Below, in pieces: positions 15,702 through 23,058 of a stretch of DNA of 28,595 nucleotides. The stretch spans positions 1 through 28,595 of the IMG/VR virus record IMGVR_UViG_3300002514_000178; one strand, given 5' to 3'. The notes beneath the pieces were generated by a model, which did no database searches, was not told the DNA's origin, and worked only from the letters and a program-made list of their open reading frames with translations. The translations under genes and the position numbers were made by a program. The stretch comes from a virus. Within the stretch, counting starts at the first letter, position 1. Each line of letters opens with the position of its first letter.

Positions 15702-17942
15702 CTAGTAGCCCTGTTCGAAGTAGGGCACGCCGGGACCGTGCGGCCCCTGATTGGGATAGGTTTCGGGCATGTTGGGGACCGGAGGCTGGGCGGTGCCCAT
15801 CGGCGCGGGTGCGACCGGCATTTGCGGGGGCATCGGCGGCTGGCCTCCCATTGCCTGCATCTGGGCGGCCATCATGTCTTCGGGGGCCATCCCGAAGGGG
15901 TCGACGGGTGGTCCCGGTTGGGGTGGGGGCTGCATGCCGGGTTGCGGGGGTTCACCGGGCATTGCGTCGGGAGGCAGCTGGTCGCCGATGAGGTGTCGCC
16001 ACCAGGGGACGCCCTGCTCATTTTGCGAGGCGTAGTAGTAGTGCCAGGCGAGGTGGTCTTCGAGGCGTTTCTGGGCGTCAGGGGACAGAAGTCGGTATTC
16101 CACAGAGAGCATGAAATCCCGCAAAACGTCGATGTGGACGTCATGCGATTCCCAAGGCCTGGGCTCGACGGGGTCGCCGTCGATGAGGAGGGTGATCTCC
16201 TCTCGCGCCGCCTGGCGGTCTCGGTTGTTGTCTCCATAGACGGCGTCCATTTCGCCGAATTCCAGCATTTTGCGGGCGCGGCTCTGCGTGGTGGGGTCGC
16301 TGGGATCGCCCAAAATTCCCTGCTGGAAGTATTGGACGATTTGTTCCCTGCGGAATGAGATATGGCGGGGCAGTGAGCTGTTTGGAGTTACCCGTACGTC
16401 GGTACTTCTAATGTATGAGCGGTGGAAGGCGATGGCCTCGATCGCGCCGTTGGCACCCATGGTGCGCAGCGTTTTCTCGATGGTCATGTAGTCGCGCCAG
16501 TAGCGGAGCAGTCGGGAGGCGAGTTGTTTGACGCCGATCTCGTATTCGCGGACGAGCGGGCCCAGGAGGGTGGCTTCGAGGTCCGTGGCCATGCCGATGG
16601 TTCGACCGGAGAGGCCGCTGGGGATGCGACCACGGGCGAGGTCGCTGACGCCAGCGAGGGTCCAGATGTGTTCGATGGCTTCCTGGGCGATCAGTCCGTG
16701 CTCGGGGCTGAGCGGCGGGGGGCTGACCGGACGCGGGGGCGGCTTGCTGGGATCGTAGGGGATGATCTCCCCCGGTTCGTCGCTGATGAAGTCGCCGGGG
16801 ACGCTGCCCTCGGCGACGAGCCATTTGGGGGACGCCATTAGGTTGGCGTTCTCGATGCGCTGCGACGATTTCTTGTTCAACTCCTTTTGGGGAGCGATGA
16901 GATCGCGAACGGAGCCTTCGCCGGGGAGGCGCCCGGGCACCGGCTTGTGTCGGATGATGATGAACGGCAGTTCGTTGTGTGGGAGGTAATCGGCCTCTTC
17001 GAGGAGGACGTTGCCAGCGACGACGGCGTAGTAGCCGCGCGGGTGTCGGGGGCTGGGGCGTTCGAAGTATTCGACGACCTTGACGCGGTCGACGAGTGCA
17101 TCCTGGCCTGCTTCCTGACCGCGGAAGGTGGCGAGGATCTGGGCTGCGTAGTTGTCAGCTGTCCAGCGGTTCTGAGGCTGGACGTAGTGGCCGCGATCGG
17201 GCCAGCCGTTGCGCACCTCGTCGATGTGCATGCTGGTTTCGTGGAAGGCCCAGCGAATGTGCTCGGAGTCCTTTCCGCCTGGATCCCAGCCAAACTCCAT
17301 GATGGTGATGGCTTCGACGCGGGGCCCGCCGGTCTTTTTGTAGGTGGGCTTGGCGTCTTCGGGAATGCGGTCGGCGTACAGTTCGGCGGCGCGGGCTTCG
17401 GGGTCGCCGGGCTGGACGACATACTCGTCGCCGCGTTCGGGATCCCAATAGGTCTTCAGCACGCCGGTGCCGGTGACGAAGGCCAGTTGGATGGCCTCGG
17501 TGAGTACGCCCTGGACGTTGTAGGTGTCCCATACGTGGTCCAGGAGATGGTCGCAGGCGCGGGCAGCGTCCTGGTCGGCTTCGTCGGTGGTGGCCGGAAG
17601 GCAGGTGACGGCTGGGCGGTTTTCGGTGGTGCGGGCGACGAGGGTGTCGACGGCGGCGCGGGTGTAGTTCAGGCTCATTCGGACGCGCCAGTCCTCCTGC
17701 TCCAGCTCTTCGAGGCGTCCGGCGAAGTCGTTCCAGTGGACGTAGTGTTTGCCGGTGTAGAAGGCCAGGGAGAGCCATGCTTCGCGGAGCACTTCGCGTT
17801 TGGCGCGATTGGCGGTGTCTACCTGCTTCATGACGTATTCGAGCGCGGAGGACTGCTTCTCGGTGGGGCGGTAGTCGCTGTCGTCCCGATGCGCGTGCTG
17901 GTCGTATTCCGCGTAAGCGGAACGGATGGCGGAGTCGGTCAT
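15702..17942 (-). CDS. Portal protein, 746 aa
   Basis: ATG at 17942 (MTDSAIRSAYAEYDQHAHRD). The product forms the dodecameric DNA channel at one capsid vertex and docks the terminase. Sequence hallmarks include the N-terminal helix with W..ARAFYxGxxY-like pattern (REAWLSLAFYTGKHYVHWND), RVRMSLNYTRAAVDTLVART followed by ENRPAV, and the AARACDHLLDHVWDTYNVQG region with AFVTGTGVLKTYWDPERG. Further on are a stem/wing part with RDLIAPQKELNKKSSQRIEN, and a clip or crown part with SGLSGRTIGMATDLEATLLG. This pattern and the ~750-residue length are like P22-type podoviral portals. The C-terminal ~120 residues are Pro/Met/Gln-rich low complexity. A run of codons rare in this genome lies around 16362-16418. 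It lies between small head genes and the scaffold. Confidence 0.88.
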   Translation of the reverse strand: MTDSAIRSAYAEYDQHAHRDDSDYRPTEKQSSALEYVMKQVDTANRAKREVLREAWLSLAFYTGKHYVHWNDFAGRLEELEQEDWRVRMSLNYTRAAVDTLVARTTENRPAVTCLPATTDEADQDAARACDHLLDHVWDTYNVQGVLTEAIQLAFVTGTGVLKTYWDPERGDEYVVQPGDPEARAAELYADRIPEDAKPTYKKTGGPRVEAITIMEFGWDPGGKDSEHIRWAFHETSMHIDEVRNGWPDRGHYVQPQNRWTADNYAAQILATFRGQEAGQDALVDRVKVVEYFERPSPRHPRGYYAVVAGNVLLEEADYLPHNELPFIIIRHKPVPGRLPGEGSVRDLIAPQKELNKKSSQRIENANLMASPKWLVAEGSVPGDFISDEPGEIIPYDPSKPPPRPVSPPPLSPEHGLIAQEAIEHIWTLAGVSDLARGRIPSGLSGRTIGMATDLEATLLGPLVREYEIGVKQLASRLLRYWRDYMTIEKTLRTMGANGAIEAIAFHRSYIRSTDVRVTPNSSLPRHISFRREQIVQYFQQGILGDPSDPTTQSRARKMLEFGEMDAVYGDNNRDRQAAREEITLLIDGDPVEPRPWESHDVHIDVLRDFMLSVEYRLLSPDAQKRLEDHLAWHYYYASQNEQGVPWWRHLIGDQLPPDAMPGEPPQPGMQPPPQPGPPVDPFGMAPEDMMAAQMQAMGGQPPMPPQMPVAPAPMGTAQPPVPNMPETYPNQGPHGPGVPYFEQGY

Positions 17943-17945
17943 GGG

Positions 17946-18257
17946 TTAGCGACCTGCCTGGCTGGCGGTTCGTTTGCCCTTGAGGAGCAAGCTCGCGATC
18001 TGAGCGGGGGAGAGGAAGCGGTTGTTCTTGCCGAGTGTGACCTTGGGTTGGGGCTCGGCGAGGTTGGGAGCGGTTGGGGAGGAGGTGTTGGTGACACCGC
18101 TGCGCATCTGTCGGGCCGCGAGGCGGGTGAGCTCGGAGGAGTCGAGATCGGGGTGGCGTCCGGAGGATTGCTCGCGAGTGTATTCGTCGAAGGCGTTGTA
18201 GGCCGCGGGTCCGCCGCGGAGTCGCTGCTCTGCGTTCATGTACTGAGGAATGGGCAT
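17946..18257 (-). CDS. Hypothetical protein, 103 aa
   Basis: ATG at 18257 (MPIPQYMNAEQRLRGGPAAY) overlaps the upstream TGA by 1 nt and the gene ends 4 nt before the portal start. Family not recognised. It is hydrophilic with a helical, charged first half (FDEYTREQSSGRHPDLDSSE, LTRLAARQMRSG) and a C-terminal segment NNRFLSPAQIASLLLKGKRT that resembles a short DNA-binding or docking helix. Location between terminase and portal would fit a small terminase or packaging accessory, but I see no helix-turn-helix, so this is only a possibility. Confidence 0.65.
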   Translation of the reverse strand: MPIPQYMNAEQRLRGGPAAYNAFDEYTREQSSGRHPDLDSSELTRLAARQMRSGVTNTSSPTAPNLAEPQPKVTLGKNNRFLSPAQIASLLLKGKRTASQAGR

Positions 18258-18679
18258 CAGTAGGCCCCCCGGTAGCGGTCGCGAAGCGATTGGGCCGCGC
18301 TGAGCCGGACGTCGGGGGAGTTGTCGAGCTGAGCGAGCGGGCTGGAGGAGGAGCTGCCGGGGGTGAAGGCGTCCCGGTAGGAGGGTGGGGTGGGTGTTTG
18401 CCCCGGCATCGCGACCTGTGGTTGCAGCTTGGGCTTGGGCGGCGTCGGCGGGGTAGCAGGGGTGCTGGCGGCACCGCCGAAGAGGGCTCCGAGAATACTG
18501 CCGATGGCGGCGACCGCTGCGCCGACGGGGCCCGTGGCCCCGGCGATGGCGGCACCGGCGGTCCCGAGGGCGCCACCGATTCCGGCTCCGGTGTTGGTGC
18601 GGTCGACACCCGCTGTCCCGGGCTTACCGCCGTCGTTGGTCGGGAAGTGGTGGGTGAAATTAGGGACGGCCACGGCCAC
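18257..18679 (-). CDS. Gly/Ala-rich small virion-region protein, 140 aa
   Basis: ATG at 18679 lies 20 nt inside the preceding gene. After a short polar N-terminus there is a Gly/Ala-rich hydrophobic helix (GALGTAGAAIAGATGPVGAA followed by VAAIGSILGALFGGA, residues ~35-70) that could insert in a membrane or act as a flexible virion segment. A proline-rich linker (TPPTPPKPKLQPQ) and a Ser-rich tail follow, with a terminal helix (AAQSLRDRYRGAY). Similar glycine-zipper-like helices occur in podovirus ejection or pore-forming proteins. The family is not recognised; a lysis or ejection role would be speculation. Confidence 0.65.
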   Translation of the reverse strand: MAVAVPNFTHHFPTNDGGKPGTAGVDRTNTGAGIGGALGTAGAAIAGATGPVGAAVAAIGSILGALFGGAASTPATPPTPPKPKLQPQVAMPGQTPTPPSYRDAFTPGSSSSSPLAQLDNSPDVRLSAAQSLRDRYRGAY

Positions 18680-18872
18680 GCCTCCGTTCGCGAAGGGTGT
18701 CCTCGAAACGGTCCTGGTGGAGCGTTCGGAAGAGATCCCATTCGCGGTCAGGGGCGAGCCTGGTTTCTGGCGTCGGGGTAGACGTCTGGCGGTTTCGGGG
18801 CGGGTGAAACCGTGCGCCGAGCAGGTAGCCGATGGCTATCCCGGCAAAGAGCGTGAGGAGCAGCGCGGTCAT
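18660..18872 (-). CDS. Small single-pass membrane protein, 70 aa
   Basis: ATG at 18872 forms an ATGA overlap with the terminase stop. Residues 2-19 (TALLLTLFAGIAIGYLLG) are a clear transmembrane segment or uncleaved signal anchor. The rest is a hydrophilic, basic tail (FHPPRNRQTSTPTPETRL, then EWDLFRTLHQDRFEDTLRER). This architecture, N-terminal anchor plus a charged helix, is seen in inner-membrane spanins and in many small phage proteins. No outer-membrane partner gene with a lipobox is visible nested here, so the spanin idea is weak. Confidence 0.65.
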   Translation of the reverse strand: MTALLLTLFAGIAIGYLLGARFHPPRNRQTSTPTPETRLAPDREWDLFRTLHQDRFEDTLRERRRGRGRP

Positions 18873-20656
18873 ACGCGGCTCCCCAGGTGCCGGTCGCGGC
18901 GCGTGTTACTGCGTCGACGGCGGGCAAATCTATCATGGGTGCCGGGACGTTTGCGTGTCAACGGCTTACGTGTGACGGGTGGACCGAGTTCGCGGTCGAG
19001 GAAGAGGGCGAGCGCTGTCGCCATGATGGCGTCGTCGTGTTTGTCGGCCATGTGTGTGGGTTTGCCGTTCGCGTCGTAGACGTAGGTGGTGCATTCCTGC
19101 CAGAACCGGCGGTCGGGATCGGTGAAGGTGTCGTTGCGGATGGCGTCGGCCAGATGGTCGATGGCGATCTGTCGTGTGCGGCGGTTGGTGATGAAGCCAT
19201 ACATGTCGGCCCAGTTGTTTCCGGCGCGAACGGTGCGTCCGCTGTCTCGTCGGTAGAGGCGGCGGTAGCCGGTGTCGAGGATGGCGCGAACGGTGGCCCA
19301 GCCGTGCTGGTTGCCCTCGGGGATGATGTAGGCGCCGCCGTATTTGCGGGCGACGTGAACGGCTTGCTGGCCGAGCGATTGCGGGTCGGTGTAGCCGTAG
19401 AACGTGGCGACGAAGTCGCGGGCGTGACGGTCCCATACGCGGATGGCGGCGTAGTCGCCGTGGGTGACACCGGCTGCGGAGTCGGTCGCGACGATGTAGT
19501 CGTGAGTGGGGTCGGGCTCGACGTGGAATTGCCATTCGTCGCCCATGGGGTCGAGAACGAGGTTGCCGTCGTCGTCGTGGTGAAGTCGCCCACCGAAGGC
19601 GGTGTCGTCGGGCGGCGGCTGGCGCAGGTGCTGGAGGATGCGGTGCTGGTCGAAGACGGTGCGTCCGGACGTGACGAAAGCGACCTGCCAGCTGATGGGG
19701 AATTCCTGATCGAAGCGGTCGAGGTCGTTGCGGAATTTGGAGCGTAGGGTGCGTATGGACCAGGCGGTCTCACCGGCGGTGAGCTGGTGTGCGATGGCGC
19801 GTTCGAGCCAAATCTGGGGGTAGTTCAGGCGGGTGGCGCAGCGCTTGGCACCGGCCAGATCGTCGTTCGAGGCGCGGTGCAGCATTTCGTCGTGGGTGCG
19901 GGCGATGTCGTCGCGGACGGTGAGGTTGTATTTGGGCACGCCCTGGTAGCTGAAGAAGAAGGGTTTCCAAAGGCCCCCGATGGGGTGGCTTTCGACGGCG
20001 TCGGTGTAGCGCTGAAAGAAGGAGCCGGCTGCGCCGCCGCTCGTTGATTCGATGAAGACAGCTGTGCCGTCTACGTCCTGTAGTGGGGAGAGGCTGGCCT
20101 GGAGGACGTCTTCAGCGCTGGTCGTGGACCGGCTGCGGTCCCACAGTCCCAACTCGGAAATGTGAAAGGCGGAGGGGGTGTCGCCACGGGCGGCTTCGGT
20201 GGAGCCCTGTGTGACGGCTTCCAGCATCGAACCGCGGTCCTTCCAGTACAGGCCGTTGCCGCTGACGGATGCGGCGCAGCGGTCGATGATGGCGGTGGGG
20301 AGCTCGCGGTTGAAGATGCGCGCGATCTCGGCGATGCGGTTGGTGCTCTTCTGGAGGTGGGCCACAACCTGAGCGCGTACGTGCTCGAAGAAGATGCACT
20401 GGTGGTAGAGCCAGGCTTCGAAGAAGGTCGAGAAGCCGAGTTGGCGGCACTTGGCGATGATGATGCGGATCGGCATCTGCGCGCGTTGGCAGTGCTCGAT
20501 GTACTGAAGAACGGCTTCCTGGTACTCGTTCAGCTCGAAGGGAACGAGTTGCCAGCGTCCGTCGCGAAGTACGCGGATCTTCAGGCACGTTCGCGCGAAG
20601 AAGCGGAAGTCGTATTTGCAGCGATTCCAGAATGCTGCGCGGGAGTTGTCGGACAG
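18869..20656 (-). CDS. terL: Terminase large subunit (packaging ATPase/nuclease), about 595 aa
   Basis: Motor and nuclease that packages DNA. Numbered from a CTG at 20656: adenine-binding Q-motif LVPFELNEYQ (Q46); Walker-A-like AKCRQLGFST (68-77), the KxRQxGxST variant; Walker-B-like AFHISELGLW (E168); motif III FIESTSGG (E203). The RNase-H nuclease has D392 (VATDSAAG), E447 (IIPEGNQHG) and D541/D542 (KHDDAIMATALAL). The first ATG (20476) would remove the Q-motif and the typical N-terminal AFWNRCKYDFRFFARTCLKI, yet from the in-frame TGA at 20704 to that ATG there is no ATG, GTG or TTG. CTG at 20656, with AAGG ten bases upstream, is my best start; the exact 5' end is uncertain. The 3' end overlaps the next gene (ATGA) and contains a candidate promoter. 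Confidence 0.85.
   Translation of the reverse strand: MSDNSRAAFWNRCKYDFRFFARTCLKIRVLRDGRWQLVPFELNEYQEAVLQYIEHCQRAQMPIRIIIAKCRQLGFSTFFEAWLYHQCIFFEHVRAQVVAHLQKSTNRIAEIARIFNRELPTAIIDRCAASVSGNGLYWKDRGSMLEAVTQGSTEAARGDTPSAFHISELGLWDRSRSTTSAEDVLQASLSPLQDVDGTAVFIESTSGGAAGSFFQRYTDAVESHPIGGLWKPFFFSYQGVPKYNLTVRDDIARTHDEMLHRASNDDLAGAKRCATRLNYPQIWLERAIAHQLTAGETAWSIRTLRSKFRNDLDRFDQEFPISWQVAFVTSGRTVFDQHRILQHLRQPPPDDTAFGGRLHHDDDGNLVLDPMGDEWQFHVEPDPTHDYIVATDSAAGVTHGDYAAIRVWDRHARDFVATFYGYTDPQSLGQQAVHVARKYGGAYIIPEGNQHGWATVRAILDTGYRRLYRRDSGRTVRAGNNWADMYGFITNRRTRQIAIDHLADAIRNDTFTDPDRRFWQECTTYVYDANGKPTHMADKHDDAIMATALALFLDRELGPPVTRKPLTRKRPGTHDRFARRRRSNTRRDRHLGSRV
18932..18961 (-). promoter_or_regulatory. Candidate promoter inside the terminase 3' end
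   Basis: Minus-strand TTGACA (18961-18956), 18-nt spacer, CATGAT (18937-18932, four of six matches to TATAAT) in the codons for the basic C-terminus of the terminase. It would transcribe the small membrane gene, the two small head genes and portal. It shares the GTTGACA core with the elements at 15123-15128 and 7965-7970. Coding constraints make chance occurrence possible. Confidence 0.3.
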
Positions 20657-20701
20657 AAACGGACAGCCTTGGGCGGGCTGTTGGGTGCAGTATAGCGGAG
20701 G

Positions 20702-20851
20702 TCAGCCTGCGTAGAGGTTGTGACCGATGGTCCCGAGCACGAGCAGCGTTGCGAGTGTCCACAGAACGAGCACGGAAATGTGCGGCACCGTGCGCCGAGG
20801 GGGCGGCTTGGGCGGCAGCACGGGACCGCGGTAGGGGCGGAAGACGTTCAC
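20702..20851 (-). CDS. Tiny membrane protein, 49 aa
   Basis: GTG start at 20851 overlaps the upstream TGA as GTGA. The product has a Pro/Arg-rich N-terminus (FRPYRGPVLPPKPPPRRT) and one hydrophobic segment (ISVLVLWTLATLLVLGTIGH, residues ~25-44) ending close to the C-terminus, so a tail-anchored or single-span membrane topology. Its stop codon is in the same frame as the terminase, which opens immediately after it without a normal start. Small single-span proteins beside terminase genes are sometimes holins; nothing here proves that. The start and frame are supported by the overlap arrangement and the sharply hydrophobic segment. Confidence 0.6.
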   Translation of the reverse strand: MNVFRPYRGPVLPPKPPPRRTVPHISVLVLWTLATLLVLGTIGHNLYAG

Positions 20852-21171
20852 CCGAGTGTCTCGGCGGTTTGCCGGAGCTGTTGCTGGGCGTTGCGAAGGG
20901 TGTTGCGTGCGGCGTCGCCGGTGGCGTCCTGCGGGAGTTGGCTTTCGAGCTGTTGCAGGGTCTGTCGGACGACGAAGAAGCCACGGCGGGCGTCGTTGAG
21001 TCGGGTGTCGGCGTTGGTCATGTCTGGGGGGTCCTTGTTGTTGCAGATGGGGCAGGGGACGTAGACGACGCACGGATAGCGTCCGCGTCGTTCGGCGGAG
21101 GCCTGTTGTGTCGGGGGGGCCTGGACGGTGCCCAGGCCGTGGCAACGGTGGCAGTCAGCGGACACGTTCAC
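20848..21171 (-). CDS. Small zinc-binding protein with DnaJ-like cysteine motif, 107 aa
   Basis: ATG at 21171, 17 nt inside the preceding gene. Residues ~7-45 carry CHRCHGLGTV (a CxxCxGxG motif as in the DnaJ cysteine-rich domain) and, after a short insert, CPIC, making one four-Cys zinc site. The remainder is a helical hairpin rich in Gln and Leu (LNDARRGFFVVRQTLQQLES, NTLRNAQQQLRQTAETLG), probably a coiled coil that could oligomerise. Lies in the early block between RecT and terminase. The fusion of a zinc ribbon and a coiled coil upstream of a large terminase makes it one candidate for a non-canonical small terminase subunit; no specific similarity supports that. Confidence 0.7.
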   Translation of the reverse strand: MNVSADCHRCHGLGTVQAPPTQQASAERRGRYPCVVYVPCPICNNKDPPDMTNADTRLNDARRGFFVVRQTLQQLESQLPQDATGDAARNTLRNAQQQLRQTAETLG

Positions 21172-21304
21172 CTCGTTCCGCGGGACAGCGGGTGCATTTG
21201 ACGACGGAAACGACGCCGGTTTCGGCGTTGCGGATCCATGGGGCGAAGTCGTGGTAGCCCTTTTTGCAGAGGCGGGAGAACCACCAGCGGAGGAGCCACT
21301 CCAT
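21155..21304 (-). CDS. Tiny Cys/Trp-rich protein, 49 aa
   Basis: ATG at 21304 overlaps the RecT stop as TGATG. The sequence begins MEWLLRWWFSRLCKKGYHDF, then WIRNAETGVVSVVKCTRCPA, ending in charged residues. An amphipathic Trp-rich helix precedes a C...H...CxxC set that could bind zinc. The pattern 'GYHDF.PW......G....KCTRC' is that of a small phage zinc-ribbon protein. Function unknown; coupled to recombination genes. Confidence 0.6.
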   Translation of the reverse strand: MEWLLRWWFSRLCKKGYHDFAPWIRNAETGVVSVVKCTRCPAERGERVR

Positions 21305-22098
21305 CAAGCGCCGACCGCGGGCGGGATGACCTCGCCGGTGTCGGGGTCGACCTCTTCGACGGTGATCGGCTCGGGGAGCAGGTCGATGACGGGGGCGTCG
21401 GCGTTGCCGTAGACGGTCTCGTCGATGGCGGCGGCGTGTTGGAGCTTGGCCGACGCCGGGAGCATTTTGCTCAGTCGGCGGACGACGGTCTTCTTGGCCA
21501 TTTCGACGTAGTTGGTCTGCCAGGGGTTCTGGCGGTTGCTGGTGAGCTGACTCGCGCCGATCTGGTCGATCTCGTCGCGGGTCATGACGTCCAGCCATTT
21601 CCATTTGTCTCCGTCGCCGTCGGTGGCGCGGCACCAGACGTAGGTGAGTTCGGCGCTGCGTCGTTTGCGGTTGTGGATGATGGGCTGATCGGGGCTGGAG
21701 GGCTGTTCGCGCCAGTCGTCGCCTTCGTACACCGGAACGGGGACGTGGATGGTGACGCCAGCGTTGCGCGCGATCTCGACGTAGCCGCGGAAGCCGATGA
21801 TGAGCTTGCACTCGCGGCCGTATGGGACCAGGTGGATCTGCTGGGCAGCGCCGGGTTCGAGTCCGAGCTGGGCAACTTCCATGAGTGCGGCGAGGAGGCT
21901 GGCCTCGTCGCACTTGAACAGCTTGGGGTTCTTGCGAAAGTCGGTCGCCAGCAATCGCTCGAAGCGGTCAGCGTCCTTGCGGAGGCGAGCCGGGAGGCTG
22001 CGTTGCAGCTGTGCCGACACCGACGTGATCAGCGCGTTGGGGTTGCGCTGTTGGATTGCGGTTCGCGGATTCAGGTTGTTTTGGTCGAGCAGTCCCAT
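21304..22098 (-). CDS. recT: RecT-family single-strand annealing protein, 264 aa
   Basis: ATG at 22098, 9 nt after the exonuclease stop. RecT proteins anneal complementary single strands made by their partner exonuclease. Diagnostic stretches are the N-terminal helices (RKDADRFERLLATDFRKNPK), CDEASLLAALMEVAQLGLEP, then the core HLVPYGRECKLIIGFRGYVE followed by IARNAGV, and the conserved lower part TDGDGDKWKWLDVMTRDEID with VEMAKKTVVRRLSKMLP. The 264-residue length is usual. The C-terminus is acidic and variable, as common for this family. Adjacency to the YqaJ/Exo-type nuclease makes a two-gene recombination system that would act on the replicating or injected phage genome. Confidence 0.93.
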   Translation of the reverse strand: MGLLDQNNLNPRTAIQQRNPNALITSVSAQLQRSLPARLRKDADRFERLLATDFRKNPKLFKCDEASLLAALMEVAQLGLEPGAAQQIHLVPYGRECKLIIGFRGYVEIARNAGVTIHVPVPVYEGDDWREQPSSPDQPIIHNRKRRSAELTYVWCRATDGDGDKWKWLDVMTRDEIDQIGASQLTSNRQNPWQTNYVEMAKKTVVRRLSKMLPASAKLQHAAAIDETVYGNADAPVIDLLPEPITVEEVDPDTGEVIPPAVGA

Positions 22099-22107
22099 GT
22101 GGTCCTC

Positions 22108-23058
22108 TTATTTGATGCGGAAGGTGCGAACGCCGTGGCGGTTCGCCTTCCAGGTGAAGGAGCGCTCACCGGCTTCGCCGATGGTGCTGTCGTGTGCGGC
22201 GAGGGCGTGGCAGAGCTGGCCGCTGAGCCAGTCGTAGGCCGCGCTGGCTTCCTTGCGGGCCTTTTGGGCCGTGAGGCAGGCGTCGGCGATGGCAGCGAGT
22301 TCGCGCAGGTTGACGGGCTCGTTGGCCAGGTCGGGGTTCAGCGCTGAGAGTTGTTTCCGTGGATCGTTGTCGGCGCGGGATGGCTTGGGCACGACGTTGG
22401 GGACGACGTGATCGCACCAGAAGGCGCGGGCAGCTGTGTAGAGCAGCAGCTGGTCGTCGTGGTCCGCCATGACGCGGTAGACGCGGTGGTCGTAACCGTC
22501 GATGAGGACGGCGACGAGCCAGCGGTCGACGCCGCTGACCATCATGGACCACTGTGCCTGGCAGTAGGGATCCATGGGGATGATGCAGTCAGCGCCGACG
22601 GTGCGGATCGTGCCGTTGGTGTTGGGCCAGTCGCTGCGTTTGCGGCCCGAAGTGTTCTTGATTTCCAGATGGGTGGGTGCGGCGACACGGGGGTCGTGGA
22701 GCAGCCCGTCGGGCGAGCAGGCCATCCATGTGATGTCGGTGCGCTGGTTGGGGCACAACTCGAGGCTTTCGTAGCGTACGCCCTCGCCGAGCATAATCGC
22801 GGTGGCTTCGCCGATCGCGGCTTCGAGGTGGCGTCCCCAAAACAGGTGGTCGTTGTCGTTCATCGACTCGTGGCGGCGCGAGTAGGCCGTCAGCTGACCG
22901 CCGTAGCGGGACAGATCGGTGATGAGCGCGACCTCGCTGGCGCCGATGATGGTACGGCGCCAGACGAGCCAGTTCTCTCGGGAGGTGAATCGGCGCTGCC
23001 GATGAGGCCCGGAGAGCGGGTCCGGCAGGGCGGGGATGATGTTGGCTTCGTTATACAC
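22108..23058 (-). CDS. YqaJ/lambda-Exo-type recombination exonuclease, 316 aa
   Basis: Start chosen at GTG 23058 (read as MYNEANIIPALPDPLSGPHR), which overlaps by 8 nt the stop of the zinc-ribbon frame upstream; the frame is open further but with non-protein-like composition. The family degrades one strand of duplex ends to give substrates for RecT. Catalytic pattern: IIGASEVA (38-44), WGRHLEAAIGEAT with E79, SPDGLL with D117, LEIKN with E132 and K134, and the YCQAQWSMMVSG helix with Q167/Q169. These are the expected PD-(D/E)XK residues in order. The C-terminal ~100 residues form helices (ELAAIADACLTAQKARKEAS). No key residue seems missing. It lies directly before RecT. Confidence 0.9.
   Translation of the reverse strand: MYNEANIIPALPDPLSGPHRQRRFTSRENWLVWRRTIIGASEVALITDLSRYGGQLTAYSRRHESMNDNDHLFWGRHLEAAIGEATAIMLGEGVRYESLELCPNQRTDITWMACSPDGLLHDPRVAAPTHLEIKNTSGRKRSDWPNTNGTIRTVGADCIIPMDPYCQAQWSMMVSGVDRWLVAVLIDGYDHRVYRVMADHDDQLLLYTAARAFWCDHVVPNVVPKPSRADNDPRKQLSALNPDLANEPVNLRELAAIADACLTAQKARKEASAAYDWLSGQLCHALAAHDSTIGEAGERSFTWKANRHGVRTFRIK

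Noticed and set aside
20702-20704. TGA recoded or read through to fuse the membrane protein to terminase
   Set aside because: Possible but unsupported: TGA is used as a normal stop in many coupled genes here, so a non-standard start is the simpler idea.
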